In this document: in pieces, positions 1 through 12,400 of the stretch | Layout of the letters: the number at the start of each line of letters is the position of its first letter | How positions within the stretch are numbered: position 1 is the stretch's first letter | DNA from: Avena insularis | Taxonomy: Eukaryota > Streptophyta > Magnoliopsida > Poales > Poaceae | Direction of reading: 5' to 3' | NCBI GenBank assembly: GCA_023614405.1 | Contig: CM042688.1 | Location: forward strand, 378,993,331-379,057,330 | Length of the DNA: 64,000 nt | Position numbers and translations under genes: made by a program | The notes under the pieces: model-generated | What the model was told of the DNA's origin: nothing | What the model saw: the letters and a program-made list of their open reading frames with translations, nothing else | The model's database searches: none

Positions 1-1438
1 GGCGGCGTTGGGTGAGTGGTGGCGATGGAGAAGAGAGGGAGGAGGCAGGCGCGCCCAGGGTAGATCTGGGAGGCAGCAGACGAGAGGGAGTGTAAAAGAG
101 GAGGCGGGTGCCGTGGGGAGGTGGGTAGATGGAAAGGTGGCTCGGCCACCTTTTCTCCTCTCCTTCACGTGCTCGGCCTCGGGTAGGGCAGGGGTAGATG
201 GAGCAAGGTGAGGCCGGGAGGAGGGTGGAGGCTCGGTGGTGGGGCATCTGAGGAGAGAGAGCTAGAGGGAGAGAGGGTGCTCGGGTTGGAGCTAGGGTGG
301 GGTAGGGGAGGCTCGGGTTAGGGTTTTAGTTTGGGTGGTAGCTCGGTGGGCCAGGGTGGCCCGGTGGGGCCAGCTAGGTCGAGAGAAGAGAGAGACCGAG
401 AGAGGGGGAGGTAGGTTTAGGGTTTTGCTTAGAGAGAGGCTAGGGTTAGATTAGATGGGGTGTGGTTTAGAGAGGGGGGTGAAGAGAGAGGAGTGGTATG
501 GTAACTAGGGTTTGCTTTTGTCAAGATCAAGCAAGCATGCCAAGCTCCAACAAGATCAAGGCAAGAAAAGAGAGGGATGTGGTGATATGGTTTAAGCAAG
601 ATCAATAAGACCAAGCCAAAAGGAGGGAGAGAGATATGAGAGATGAGATGGTTCACCCAAAAATCCAACTAAAACAAGGAGGACCAAAGATGGAGATGGT
701 TGCATGGCCCATGCAAAAATAATTAATGCCATGTTTTAACCTTGTGAAACAAAATAATAAACATGGCATTATTCTTATGCATGTCCAAAAGTGGAATAAG
801 CCAAGCAAAAGATTTTAGAAGAAAGCTCCAAGTGGAGTAGATGGAGATGAACACATTTGATTATCATTGGGAATTACTAGTGTGTATATTCCACTAGATG
901 CTTACTATTCCCAAAAATATACCCACATGAGCATAACTCCATAATAACCCATATGGAAGCTAGGAAAAGGGTTCCACTCACAAGGCATGCAAAGGTGGCC
1001 ATGTGGCTCTCATATATCAATAATGTGAAAACAACATGATGCTAAGATGAGAGCATGTGGAAAAAAATTGGACCCATCCCAACCCACATGAGCTAGAGGT
1101 AAACTCAAATAAAGTGCAGAGCTCATATTTAGCTGGATGGTGGAATTATAAGGTGGTGAAAGAAAAAGTGGTGGAGTGGAATAAAAGATATGCCCCCAAC
1201 TCAACTTGGGCATTAAACAATATATCAAGAACCAAATACAATATCAAGAGGCAAATACAATTAACAATGCATATGAGATAAGAACCAAACAAAAAGGGGT
1301 TTTATATGATGCTCAAATGCAAGGTGGCATGATGACATGAGCATGATATAATTATGATGCAACAATTATATGTTTGAAGTAGCCATTATATTACTAGACC
1401 AAGTAGCATTACAATTGTTAGACAATTGGGATGCTACA
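1..1438 (-). repeat. LTR A (element 3' LTR), partial
   Basis: Aligns by eye with about 7676-9139. From about 420 onward the two are nearly identical (about three substitutions in the last 700 bases); the GC-rich first 420 bases differ far more, mostly by small indels in G or A runs. It ends in ...GGGATGCTACA, the terminus shared by all three LTRs of this family. The beginning lies outside the window. Confidence 0.85.
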
Positions 1439-1476
1439 ACTCTCCCCCACTAAACAGGAATCTCGCCCCGAGATTC
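1439..1476 (-). other. Polypurine tract and adjacent hairpin
   Basis: On the minus strand a purine-rich AGTGGGGGAGAGT directly precedes the 3' LTR, the expected primer for plus-strand DNA synthesis. Beside it, 1458-1476 forms a perfect 8-bp stem (GAATCTCG / CGAGATTC) with a 3-base loop. A similar arrangement sits at the same place in the chromovirus at 39613-39650. Confidence 0.75.
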
Positions 1477-4400
1477 TAGGAAGAAGAAGAAGACACAAAG
1501 AGGGACGGGTGTTCGGAACGAAGGTGACCCTCACGTTCCCAAGTTGATGAACAACAGAATGGTGCGACCACTACACCTTGCAAACTTGCTAGACTTGTTG
1601 CGAATCTTGCGTTTTGCTTGAGAAACAAAGGGTTATAAGAATTGAAGGATTGTCGTGAGACAAGAAGGATAGGATAGACCTAGCTCCGGTTTTCTCAAGA
1701 AACATGATACAAGAATATAACCACTTGTGACAGAAAGGAAAAGATGATGTATCATGGATAAAGAAAGACACACCATTAAGATTAAAGATTTACTAATACT
1801 AGAGATGATGAATCTTTGTCTCGCCGGAAGAAAGATCTAGGTTGGAGAGGTTTCAACCACTATGACAATAGCATTGTATCTTCTCTCAGATTTGAGAAAT
1901 GAAGTTCGGAAACAATATTGCCTTCAAACAATAGAGTCCCTTGATATCAACAGAAAGATTTAGTTAGACATCGTCGGATTAGATTCTTCTTGCGCCGGTA
2001 AGGACGAAGGATCACGCAATTGAGGTGCGCGGATATAACTTCCAGAGACGGATGTGAAACTAGATCATGGTGGAAACCCGAGAAGCAAAGAATATGGAGG
2101 ATCTGGAGTGTGTTGTAGAGATACTTATTGCTTTCTTTAGCCTTGAGGCTAATGCAATAGATTTGCGGCTGATGGCATCAACCATAATTGGCTTTACCAC
2201 AGAAAAAGAATTGATGAAACAAAGAGAGAGATAGCTTCCTTTCATCTTGTTTGGGGATATCGAGCATCGGTAGAAAGACGAGGATAGAAAAGAGTTTGCG
2301 TTTGTTTCCACCAGATAATTGAAGATTTTGCTCCATCTAGAATAGACAGACCACCAACAAGAGATTATTGATTACTTTCTTCGAGAGAGCACTCCGGAAA
2401 AACAAAGACGGAAGTAAAAGTATCGAGGGATAAAGGCCACTTCTAACTTCCGTTGAATGAGTGAAATCACATTAATTCACCAATTCAATGTACAAGAGCG
2501 AATGATAAGAGTAGTGGTATGGTAGCTACTCCATCCCGCACTCGAAGCATTACTCCGCACATGAATAAGAAAACCATGCAACCCAACTACTAAAACAGAC
2601 TGAAGGTATTGACAATAACTCATGGAACTTCGTTAGAAAACAATGATAGATGCAACGATTCACCGGATCCAAGATAGATATGGGTGATGATGTTGTCGTC
2701 ATGTCGGAAGTACCAAGCCACCGGAAAGATATGAAGGAAGATTACGGAGAACAACTGCAAGATTCCACAGATAAAGAAAAAGATAACACCAACTTGAACA
2801 GAAGGATTACGAAAGATCTGAAAAGTCTTCATGGCCTCCGGTGGATTGAGCGTAGACGATAGAGCGAGAAAATTCAAGAGATACTTAACAAGATAGAGGT
2901 GAAAAGAACTCCATGTTGTTCTTGAAAAGATTGAGAAAGATTTAGCAGTCTTGAGGAGAATCTTTAGCGGAACGACGACGATAACTTGTCAACAAGGAAA
3001 ACTCCGGATTTGATTGAAGGTGGAGGATGGAATTAACAATGGCCTTGCTAATTCCAGAATTGAAGCGATCTATTGAGCAGAAGGACGTGGCCGAGATAGG
3101 TGACTTCAAAAAGTCAGAATTCTTGCTTTGAGACTTTGCACACAGGCAGTGCTCACGGAGCTTGAGAGAAAGAGACACAGATGATCTTCCATGTCCTTCC
3201 ATTGATATGGAATAGGCAAGCATATTATCAACATATACCACCATGGATTAACAAGATATTCCCAGAATATCAAGTTCAAAAGGCGAGAGAAACGAACAAA
3301 TGCTCGAACACTTCCTGAGCTCAACGCTCTTAGAAAGATCCATATTAAGAGCACGGGTTCGCGTTGAAGAAGATGCACTGGAAGAATAGATTATCTGGTC
3401 CTTCGGAAGAAAAAGAGATGTCACCTGGTTCACATTGTCGATTGGATCACCGGTTACAAAGATAAAGAGATCTTGGATAAGAACCGATGATAGCTCATAC
3501 CTCAAGCAAAGCTATCAGAGACGAAAAGACGCAATTCCCTCGTCTCAAAGAGAATTTTGCAGATATGGAGTTCAAAAAGATGTGCAGCATGATGGACAGA
3601 TGATAGACCGCCGTAGTGCCTTAAGAAACTCCGGATTGCCAAAGATGCTTGAATCTGCATAGATATGATCACAGTGTACTCAAAATCACAGGAGATAACC
3701 GTCACCATTTGGAGGATAGTGTGATTGCATTTTCCATATTCCACTCATGATAAATGTCATATAGCTATGCCGAGAACCAAATTACAATCACCAGCATCGG
3801 ATCGACACATGTTATGTAATTAGCCCAAGAGAATTGGAGATGAAATAAAACTCCAGGATTAAGCGCCGGTGACAAAAGAATGAGTTAGCATGGACATGTT
3901 GATAAAAGGGAGATAGATAATGTTTCACACACGACTGGAAAGGAGTGTGGAAACACAGATGTATCAAAGAAAAAATTTCCGCATTTTTCGGCATTAAAAA
4001 TACCAATAGATGCGCAAAATCACTTATCAGATAGAGATTAGCAACTGATGGTTTCACAGAATGTGGAGTTGCTAGAAGGAAGGACACCCTTAAGAAGATG
4101 GCACCGGTTAACAAGGAGTCAGATAGATCGCGCCGGTTTTCAAAAGCCTGTCAGTATGGAATGTACCAACAGTTGATAACCAAAGACAGATTGTGATAAC
4201 AAATGGATGCAACAGATAGACAAGGAATTACACACACACACACACACACACTTTCTATGGTACTACGGAAACCCAGAACACGTGAATCCTAGTTTAAATT
4301 TTAAGAAGAGGATTGAAAACGTTCCACTTCCTTACCAGAAAAGGGTGGTGGGTGGGTAAGAAGAAAAGTGGAAGCAGTCCTACTCTCGCGTTTTGTTTTT

Positions 4401-4477
4401 CCCTAGTATACATAACTACCAAAAATATTTGCTAGACTGACAACGACCATTTGGCTGAGACCCTGAAGGGCGGGATG
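1477..4477 (-). other. Non-coding internal domain of the LARD-like element
   Basis: About 3 kb with only short, unconvincing open frames on both strands (none over about 100 codons). I see no zinc knuckle, protease, reverse transcriptase, RNase H or integrase motif. Mobilisation would need proteins from another element. The (AC)n tract at 4230-4251 lies near its right end. Confidence 0.7.
4230..4251. repeat. (AC)11 microsatellite
   Basis: Pure dinucleotide run. A slightly shorter run is found at the homologous position in the older copy (9216-9235), so the tract predates the split of the two copies. Confidence 0.95.
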
Positions 4478-4489
4478 GCTCTGATACCA
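4478..4489 (-). other. Primer-binding site (tRNA-iMet type)
   Basis: Minus strand reads TGGTATCAGAGC, the usual 12-nt initiator tRNA-Met complement in plant LTR elements, two bases from the end of the 5' LTR. It fixes the element's orientation and the LTR boundary at 4492. Confidence 0.9.
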
Positions 4490-4491
4490 AT

Positions 4492-7400
4492 TGTAACTAC
4501 CTCGGTGAATTACGCTCCTAGTTACAAGCCTGGATGAGCAGAAATGGTTGAAATAGTACGGTGGGGCCCAAATGCCACTCACAGGTAGACCTTTCGGCCG
4601 TCCCAACCATTTCCAAACATCGGGACAAGAACGGGCGGCGTAATCGGCAGGCGAAGGGATCAACTACATACACAAATGAGTATGTATGCAAGCCACCATA
4701 CAATGGTTCTCAGAGTCATTCCATCTAAAAGAAAGGAAATATCGCAACGCCATACGGCAAGATCCAAATATCCTAGATAGATATAATAGTTTAGGATATC
4801 TCCTCATACATCAAACATCAGAGTATCAAGCGGAAGCGGAAACAAGATCCGAGTATGGATAAGAAGCAAATCGGCATAAGATGCCCCATAAATAAACACA
4901 TCCCGCCCACAGATCTCACGGATCCCCGTTCCCGGAATCTCTACACCGAATGATCGTTGCCCACATCGTCCGTCTCCTCCACCCAGTATCCATCTTGCGA
5001 GCTTACCTGTGCATCTGAATCAAACAATTTATCGTGTGAGACCCTAGGGGTACTCAGCAAGTCTTTATGCCTCTAAAGGGACACCAACCTGGGGTGACGC
5101 AATTGCAGCAAAAGATAAACCCTAACAATTCTAGAGATACTCGCTAACCATCCGCCTAACCATAGATAGACGGATGTCCGTGAATTAATAACAACAGTTA
5201 TAACGGTAATATTAACAGATCCATCCTCCTCCTCACTTACCGACGAGGAAGCGGACGAACAACCCCCATCCGTTGGCAGTTTTATTATCCATTCCATGAG
5301 AATTGCACTATTTACTAGTCAGGTACTTAGTCAGATTAAAAGCGGTACTTTAGTTATACTTGTCTATGATCGAGAAACTGTGCTCCAAGTCGTCCATAAC
5401 CGCGGACATGGCTTTCAAAAAGTTTTACCCTGCAGGGGTGCACAAATAGCAACACACAGTCGATCAACCTCGGAAAAACCAAATCAAAACCCAACGAGGC
5501 ATTCACGACAAAGCGATCACAGGATTCAGAAATATTTCAGGGGGCCACCCCATTAAGCTACCCGCAACGAAGCTGGCCGGCTCCGAGACGGACTCAAGGT
5601 TTGTGGACGGCCAGAACGATTTGGGAACCGAAAGTGTGACTGGGCTTGTCGATTCATGAAACACTCCGCTTTCCTAACAAAGCGATTAGTGCGTTACCTC
5701 GCACAATTTAAATAAAGCGATAAAGCATGGCATAAGTACAGATAGTAAATAAAACCTCAAACTAGTTTGTGGCCCCAAGAAATAAGAATGAATCAAGCTA
5801 CGGCTCGGGGGTTCATAAGCCTCCCGGATGTGGATAGCGCGAATATTCAAGGAACAGGAATCAAGTACTCGGGGTCCTACGGGACACAAGGGAGCCTGAA
5901 AAACCAAATAGCAAATATGGCTCACCGATGCCACTTTCATTAGTTATCCCATTACTACTCAGGTTAAGTTTTTTAGGTACCTCGTTATCCATCAGACACT
6001 CACATACCCTACACATGCTGTTCTACGACTCGCATGGCTCAAACAACTCCTGTAGTAATGGCTCATGGGATGAAGGAACAAGCTTCGGTGGGGTTTAAAA
6101 GTAAAGGCTATGCAATACTTGGGATTCAAGTTAATGCAATCGCGACTCAATGATGCAATAATAAGATAGAGGCAATAGGTACTATATGTATGCAAGCATG
6201 TGGTAGTGCTTGCCTGGCAGCTCAGTTGAAGCGAGAGAAGGATCTGGGTAGTGCTCCTGGGTATCTTGATATATCCCACCTTTCGTCTAACCGAAGAAGA
6301 ACCAAACAAACAAGGGCCAACATAAATAAAGTGCGCAAGCATATGAATAAAATGCGACAAGCAAACAACCATGCCATGATGAATGATGCACAATTTACAT
6401 GGCAATAAGGTAGCATGGCATGGGTGAGGTGTGAAATACAAGAATTAAGCCTTTCATTGAGTTTTGGTCATATTTTATACTCCAATAAGTTGCTGTAAAC
6501 TTTATATTTATATGATGCATGCTGCAAAACAGAACAAGGAATGCATAAACAGAAAGGTCTGGTCGAGCTAAACATTTTAGACATATTATTTGTTAAATTT
6601 GGAGTTATAAAACAAAAGTTATTAATTAATTAAGATAAAAGGGCATTTTATTGTAATTTAAATCAACTTGAAATTTTAAGTGTTCAAAATATATTTTGAA
6701 TGGCATATTTGAATTCCTCACATTTTTCTGATTTGAAAACATATATCATTTGTATTATTTGGATTTATATTTTAGAAGCTATATTAAAACAGATTTAAAT
6801 TTGAATTTAAATTGATTGAAAAAGATTTAAATTCAAACAGACAGACAGAAATACTTTTTCTACCCAGGTTTAGTTAGCCACAGTCAAAGACAGGTGGGCC
6901 CCCTGCTGACTGGACGCCACAGCGCGCAGAAAAAATCTTCTGTCACCGCGAGCTAGTCCAGCCTCAGAGAGTGACAGGTGGGGCCAGAGCACTCGCGGCC
7001 CACTCGCGGGCGAGCCAGCGGTGACGCGGCACGTGGGCGATCCAGGGGTACTGCGGGTTAAGGTTGAAAAAGCCTAGGGGGTGTTCTGCAAAACGAGCGC
7101 TGAGGCTGACGGTGGGGCAGGCTGGACCGCGGGTTTAGGAGTAAAAAGCTATAGGGGTTTTACAAAAAGCCACGCGTCTTGTTTCTCTTCTCAAATCGCC
7201 GACGACCGATCGGCGCGACAATGGACGACGCCTTGCCGAGGTTCGATCCGGGACCTAGGGCTCGCATGGAGGGCGGAGCCACCGCAGTGGCTTGGGGTTC
7301 TTGTAGGGGAGGGCCGCAGCTAGATAGGGTTCTGCGACGCCTGGCGAGGGTGCGAACGCCTTGCCGCCAGACAGAGAGCGTTGTCGGATTGTCCGCCACA

Positions 7401-9139
7401 GCAGTAACGAAAGCAGCAGAGGAGCGTGTCTAGGAGGTTGCGTGGCTCACCGAGAGGTTGTTGGAGGCGGTGGTTCGGGCGGAGGGGTAGCGGATCGACG
7501 ACGAGGCAGACCGTGGCTAGGGTTTAGGCGAGCGGCGTTGGCCTGGTGGCTCTGGTCCTTCTCCTCCTCGCTGGTGCGTATAGGACAATGCAGGGGAGGG
7601 CCCTTGGTCTTCCGTGGCACCCAGAGCGTCACGCCACCGGCTGGAAGAGGGGGGATCGATGGAGACCGACGGTGGCCGGCGTTGGGGTAGGTGGTGGCGA
7701 TGGAGAAGAGAGGGGAGGAGCGGCAGGCGCCCCGGGGTAGATTTGGGGGAGGCAGCAGACGAGAGAGAGGGAGTGGAAAAGCAGAGAGGGAGCAGGGTGC
7801 CGTGGGGGAGGTGGGTAGATGGAAAAGGTGGCTCGGCCACCTTTTTCTCCCCTCTCCTTCACGTGCTCACTGGCCTGGGTAGGGCAGGCGTGGTAGATGG
7901 AGCAAGGTGAGGCCAGGAGGCGGTGGAGGCTCGGTGGTGGGGCATCTGCAGAGAGAGAGCTAGAGGAGAGAGGTGCTCGGGTTGGAGCTAGGGTTGGGTA
8001 GGGAGGCTCGGGTTAGGGTTTTAGTTTGGGTGGTAGCTAGGTGGGCCAGGTGGCTGTGTGGGGCCAGCTAGGTAGAGAGAAGAGAGAGGCCGAGAGAGGG
8101 GGAGGTAGGTTTAGGGTTTTGCTTAGAGAGAGAGAGGCTAGGGTTAGATTAGATGGGGTGTGGTTTAGAGAGGGGGGTGAAGAGAGAGGAGTGGTATGGT
8201 AACTAGGGTTTGCTTTTGTCAAGATCAAGCCAAGCACATGCCAAGCTCCAACAAGATCAAGGCAAGAAAAGAGAGGGATGTGGTGATATGGTTTAAGCAA
8301 GATCAATAAGACCAAGCCAAAAGGAGGGAGAGAGAGATGAGAGATGAGATGGTTCACCCAAAAATCCAACTAAAACAAGGAGGACCAAAGATGGAGATGG
8401 TTGCATGGCCCATGCAAAAATAATTAATGCCATGTTTTAACCTTGTGAAACAAAATAATAAACATGGCATTATTCTTATGCATGTCCAAAAGTGGAATAA
8501 GCCAAGCAAAAGATTTTAGAAGAAAGCTCCAAGTGGAGTAGATGGAGATGAACACATTTGATTATCATTGGGAATTACTAGTGTGTATATTCCACTAGAT
8601 GCTTACTATTCCCAAAAATATCCCCACATGAGCATAACTCCATAATAACCCATATGGAAGCTAGGAAAAGGGTTCCACTCACAAGGCATGCAAAGGTGGC
8701 CATGCGGCTCTCATATATCAATAATGTGAAAACAACATGATGCTAAGATGAGAGCATGTGGAAAAAAATTGGACCCATCCCAACCCACATGAGCTAGAGG
8801 TAAACTCAAATAAAGTGCAGAGCTCATATTTAGTTGGATGGTGGAATTATAAGGTGGTGAAAGAAAAAGTGGTGGAGTGGAATAAAAGATATGCCCCCAA
8901 CTCAACTTGGGCATTAAACAATATATCAAGAACCAAATACAATATCAAGAGGCAAATACAATTAACAATGCATATGAGATAAGAACCAAACAAAAAGGGG
9001 TTTTATATGATGCTCAAATGCAAGGTGGCATGATGACATGAGCATGATATAATTATGATGCAACAATTATATGTTTGAAGTAGCCATTATATTACTAGAC
9101 CAAGTAGCATTACAATTGTTAGACAATTGGGATGCTACA
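4492..9139 (-). repeat. LTR B (complete 4648-bp LTR; 5' LTR of the younger element)
   Basis: Starts TGTAACTACC and ends GGGATGCTACA on the plus strand. The left half is AT-rich with short frames. A GC-rich stretch (about 6880-8140) has many overlapping frames on both strands that I regard as chance. It shares about 96% identity with LTR C over the first 250 bases (hand comparison) and near identity with LTR A at its right end. I annotate no gene inside. Confidence 0.85.
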
Positions 9140-9215
9140 GTATGGAATATACCAACAGTTGATAACCAAAGGCAGATTGTGATAACAAATTGGATGCAAC
9201 AGATAGACAAGGAAT

Positions 9216-9235
9216 TACACACACACACACACACA
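9216..9235. repeat. (AC)10 microsatellite
   Basis: Orthologous in position to the tract at 4230-4251. Confidence 0.9.
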
Positions 9236-9462
9236 ACCTATGGTACTACGGAAACCCAGAACATGTGAATCCTAGTTTGAATTTTGAGAAGAGGATTGAA
9301 AACGTTACACTTCCTTACCAGAAAAAGGGTGGGTGGGTGGGTAAGAAGAAAAGTGGAAGCAGTCCTACTCTCACGTTTTGTTTTTCCCTAGTATACATAG
9401 CTACCAAAAATATTTTCTAGACTGACAACGACCATTTGGCTGAGACCCTGAAGGTCGGGATG

Positions 9463-9474
9463 GCTCTGATACCA
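9463..9474 (-). other. Primer-binding site (tRNA-iMet type), older copy
   Basis: The same 12 bases and spacing as at 4478-4489, directly before LTR C. Confidence 0.88.
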
Positions 9475-9476
9475 AT

Positions 9477-12400
9477 TGTAACTACCTCGGTGAATTACGC
9501 TCCTAGTTATAAGCCTGGATGAGCGGAAATGGTTAAAATAGTACGGTGGGGCCCAAATGCCACTCATAGGTAGACCTTTCGGTCGTCCTAACCATTTCCA
9601 AACATCGGGACAAGAACGGGCGGCGTAATCGGCAGGTGAAGGGATCAACTACATACAAAAATGAGTATGTATGCAAGCCACCATACAATGGTTCTCAAAG
9701 TCATTCCATCTAAAAAGAAAGGAAATATAGCAACGCCATACGGCAAGATCCAAATATCCTAGATAGATATAATAGTTTAGGATATCTCCTCATACATCAA
9801 ACATCAGAGTATCAAGCGGAAGCGGAAAACAAGATCCGAGTACGGATAAGAAGCAAATCGGCATAAGATGCCCCATAAATAAACACATCCCATACAGATC
9901 TCACGGATCCCGTTCGGAATCTCTACACGAATGATCGTTGCCCACATCGTCCGTCTCCTCCACCCAAGATCCATCTTGCGGGTTTACCTGCTCATCTGAA
10001 TCAAACAATTTATCGTGTGAGACCCTAGGGTACTCAAAGAAGTCTTTATGCCTCTAACGGGACACAACACTGGGTGACGCAATTGCAGCAAAAGATAATC
10101 CCTAGCAATTCTATAGATACTCGCTAACCATCCGCCTAACCAGAGATAGACGGATGTCCGTGAATTAATAACAACAGTTATAACGGTAATATTAACAGAT
10201 CCATCCTCTTCCTCGCTTACCAACGAGGAAGCGGACGAACAACCCCCATCCGTTGGCAGTTTTATTATCCATTCCATGAGAATTGCACTATTTACTAGTC
10301 AAGTACTTAGTCAGATTAAAAGCGGTACTTTAGTTATACTTGTCTATGATCGAGAAACTGTGCTCCAAGTCGTCCATAACCGCGGACACGGCTTTCAGAA
10401 AGTTTTACCCTGCAGGGATGCACAAATAGCAACACACACTCGATCAACCTCAGAAAAACCAAATCAAATCCCAACGAGGCATTCACGACAAAGCGATCAC
10501 AGGATTCAGAAATATTTCAGGGGGCCACCCCATTAAGCTACCCGCAACGAAGCTAGCCGGCTACGAGACGGACTCAAGGTTTGTGTGGACGGCTGTAAAC
10601 GACTGGGAACCCGAAAGTGTGACTGGGCTTGTCGATACAGCGAAAACGTGTCACGGCCCTAAACCGTACAGGTGCATTCCTCGCACAATTTTAAATAAAG
10701 CAGTAAAGCATGGCATAAGTACAGGATAGTAAATAAAACCTCAAACTAGTTTGTGTCCCCAAGAAATAAGAATGAATCAAGCTCTGGCTCAGGAGGGTTC
10801 ATAAGCCTCCCGGATGTGGATAGCACGAATATTCAAGGAACAGGAATCAAGTACTCGGGGTCCTACGGGACACAAGTGAGCCTGAAAAACCAAATAGCAA
10901 ATATGGCTCACCGGTGCCACTTTCATTAGTTATCCCATTACTAATCAGGTTAAGTTGTTTAGGTACCTCGTTATCCATCATACACTCACATACCCTACAC
11001 ATGCTGTTCTACGACTCGCATGGCTCAAACAACTCCTGTAGTAATGGCTCATGGGATGGAGGAACAAGTTTCGGTGGGGTTTAAAAGTAAAGGCTATGCA
11101 ACATTTGGGATTCAATTTAATGCAATCGCGACTCAATGATGCAAGATTAAGATAGAGGCAATAGGTACTATATGTATGCAAGCATGTGGTAGTGCTTTCC
11201 TGGCAGCTCAGTTGAAGCGAGGGATGGATCTGGGTAGTGCTCCTAGGTTTCTTGATATATCCCACCTTTCAAATCTATTCGAAGAAGAACCAAACAAACA
11301 AGGGCCAACATAAATAAAGTGCACAAGCATATGAATGAAATGCGACAAGCAAACAATCATGCCATGATGAATGATGCACAATTTGCATGGCAATAAAGTA
11401 GCATGGCATGGGTGAGGTGTGGAATACAAGAATAAAACCTTTTATTGAGTTTTGGTCACATTTTAACCTCATATAAGTTGCTGTATGCTTTATATTTATA
11501 TGATGCATGCTGCAAAACAGAACATGGAATGCATAAACAGAAAGGTCTCGTCGAGCTAATCATTTTAGACATATTATTTGTTAAATTCGGAGTTATAAAA
11601 CAAAAGTTATTAATTAATTAAGAAAAAGGGCATTTTATTGTAATTTTAATCAACTCGAATATTAAAGTGTCCAAAATATATTTTGAAGGGCATAATTGTA
11701 TTCCTCATATTTTTCTGATTTGAAAACATATATTACATGTTTAAATTGGGTTTATATTTTAAAAGTGATTTGAAAACAGATTTGAATTGAATTTGAATTA
11801 ATTTGAAAAAGGTTTAAATTAAAACAGATAACAGAAAATCCTTTTCTTACTCGCTCAGACTTAGCCACAATTACAGGTGGGGCCGAGTGGCTGGCGCCAC
11901 GCCTAAAAGCTTTTCTCACAGCGTGGAAGGCTAGCCGCAACACAAGCAGGCGGACCCGGCCAGAGCGGGCCACGCGTCAGCCGTGAGGCAAGGTGCTGCC
12001 ACGTGAGGATGGGGAGAGCGGGTTAAGGTCCTGGAAGCACGGGTGCTTTTGCAAAACTACACAAAAGGCGCAGGTGGGACCAGGCTGGACCGCGGTTGAG
12101 CTCGCAAAAGGCGGGGGTATGCAAAGGCCATGGCCACCGTGGATCTTCTCAATTTCTGTCGAGAGAGATCGGCGTGGCAGCAGGGCGCGACGCTGGGGAA
12201 CTCGAGCCTGCGACTGGGCTTCTTGCAGAGGGCGGAGCCACTACGGTAGGCTGGGTTAGTGTTAGAAGAGGCGGATGGCGGCTGGTTAAGCCCGTCTGCG
12301 AAGCGCAATGACGGCAGCAGCAGCTGGCCACTTGAAAGCGAACGATGAGACCAGAGGGAGTTGGCGAGGAGAGGATGTCGAGGATGTCGAAGCTCACCGC

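Larger units (their letters stand above)
1..9139 (-). mobile_element. LARD-like non-autonomous LTR retrotransposon (younger copy, left LTR cut by window edge)
   Basis: Two copies of one long LTR (1-1438, partial, and 4492-9139, complete) flank a 3.05-kb internal region with no recognisable gag or pol. The element reads on the minus strand: a tRNA-iMet primer-binding site lies beside the right LTR and a polypurine tract beside the left LTR. LTRs of 4.6 kb with a non-coding core near 3 kb match the architecture known as LARD (large retrotransposon derivative) in Triticeae. The polypurine tract and its hairpin resemble those of the chromovirus at 35681-54025, so I infer descent from a Ty3/gypsy chromovirus. 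GTATG follows the right LTR and should also precede the left LTR outside the window if this is a 5-bp target duplication. Confidence 0.75.
9140..9476 (-). mobile_element. Internal remnant of an older same-family element
   Basis: These 337 bases match 4156-4491, the primer-binding-site end of the internal region, including the (AC)n tract at 9216-9235 and a primer-binding site at 9463-9474. They begin at GTATGGAAT immediately after LTR B. Either the younger element inserted here with GTATG as target duplication, or a deletion fused an LTR to this internal point. The rest of this older internal region would lie left of the window. Confidence 0.75.

Noticed and set aside
4478..4489. Possible tRNA gene at tRNA-like sequence
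   Set aside because: Only 12 nt match the tRNA 3' end, as expected for a primer-binding site; no cloverleaf. The same holds at 9463, 18077 and 50154.
5992..6441. 149-codon minus-strand open frame
   Set aside because: Lies inside LTR B; the matching segment of LTR C is broken into different short frames, and no domain is visible.
7179..7910. Several overlapping open frames on both strands in GC-rich sequence
   Set aside because: GC-rich LTR sequence has few stops by chance; frames are not conserved between LTR copies.
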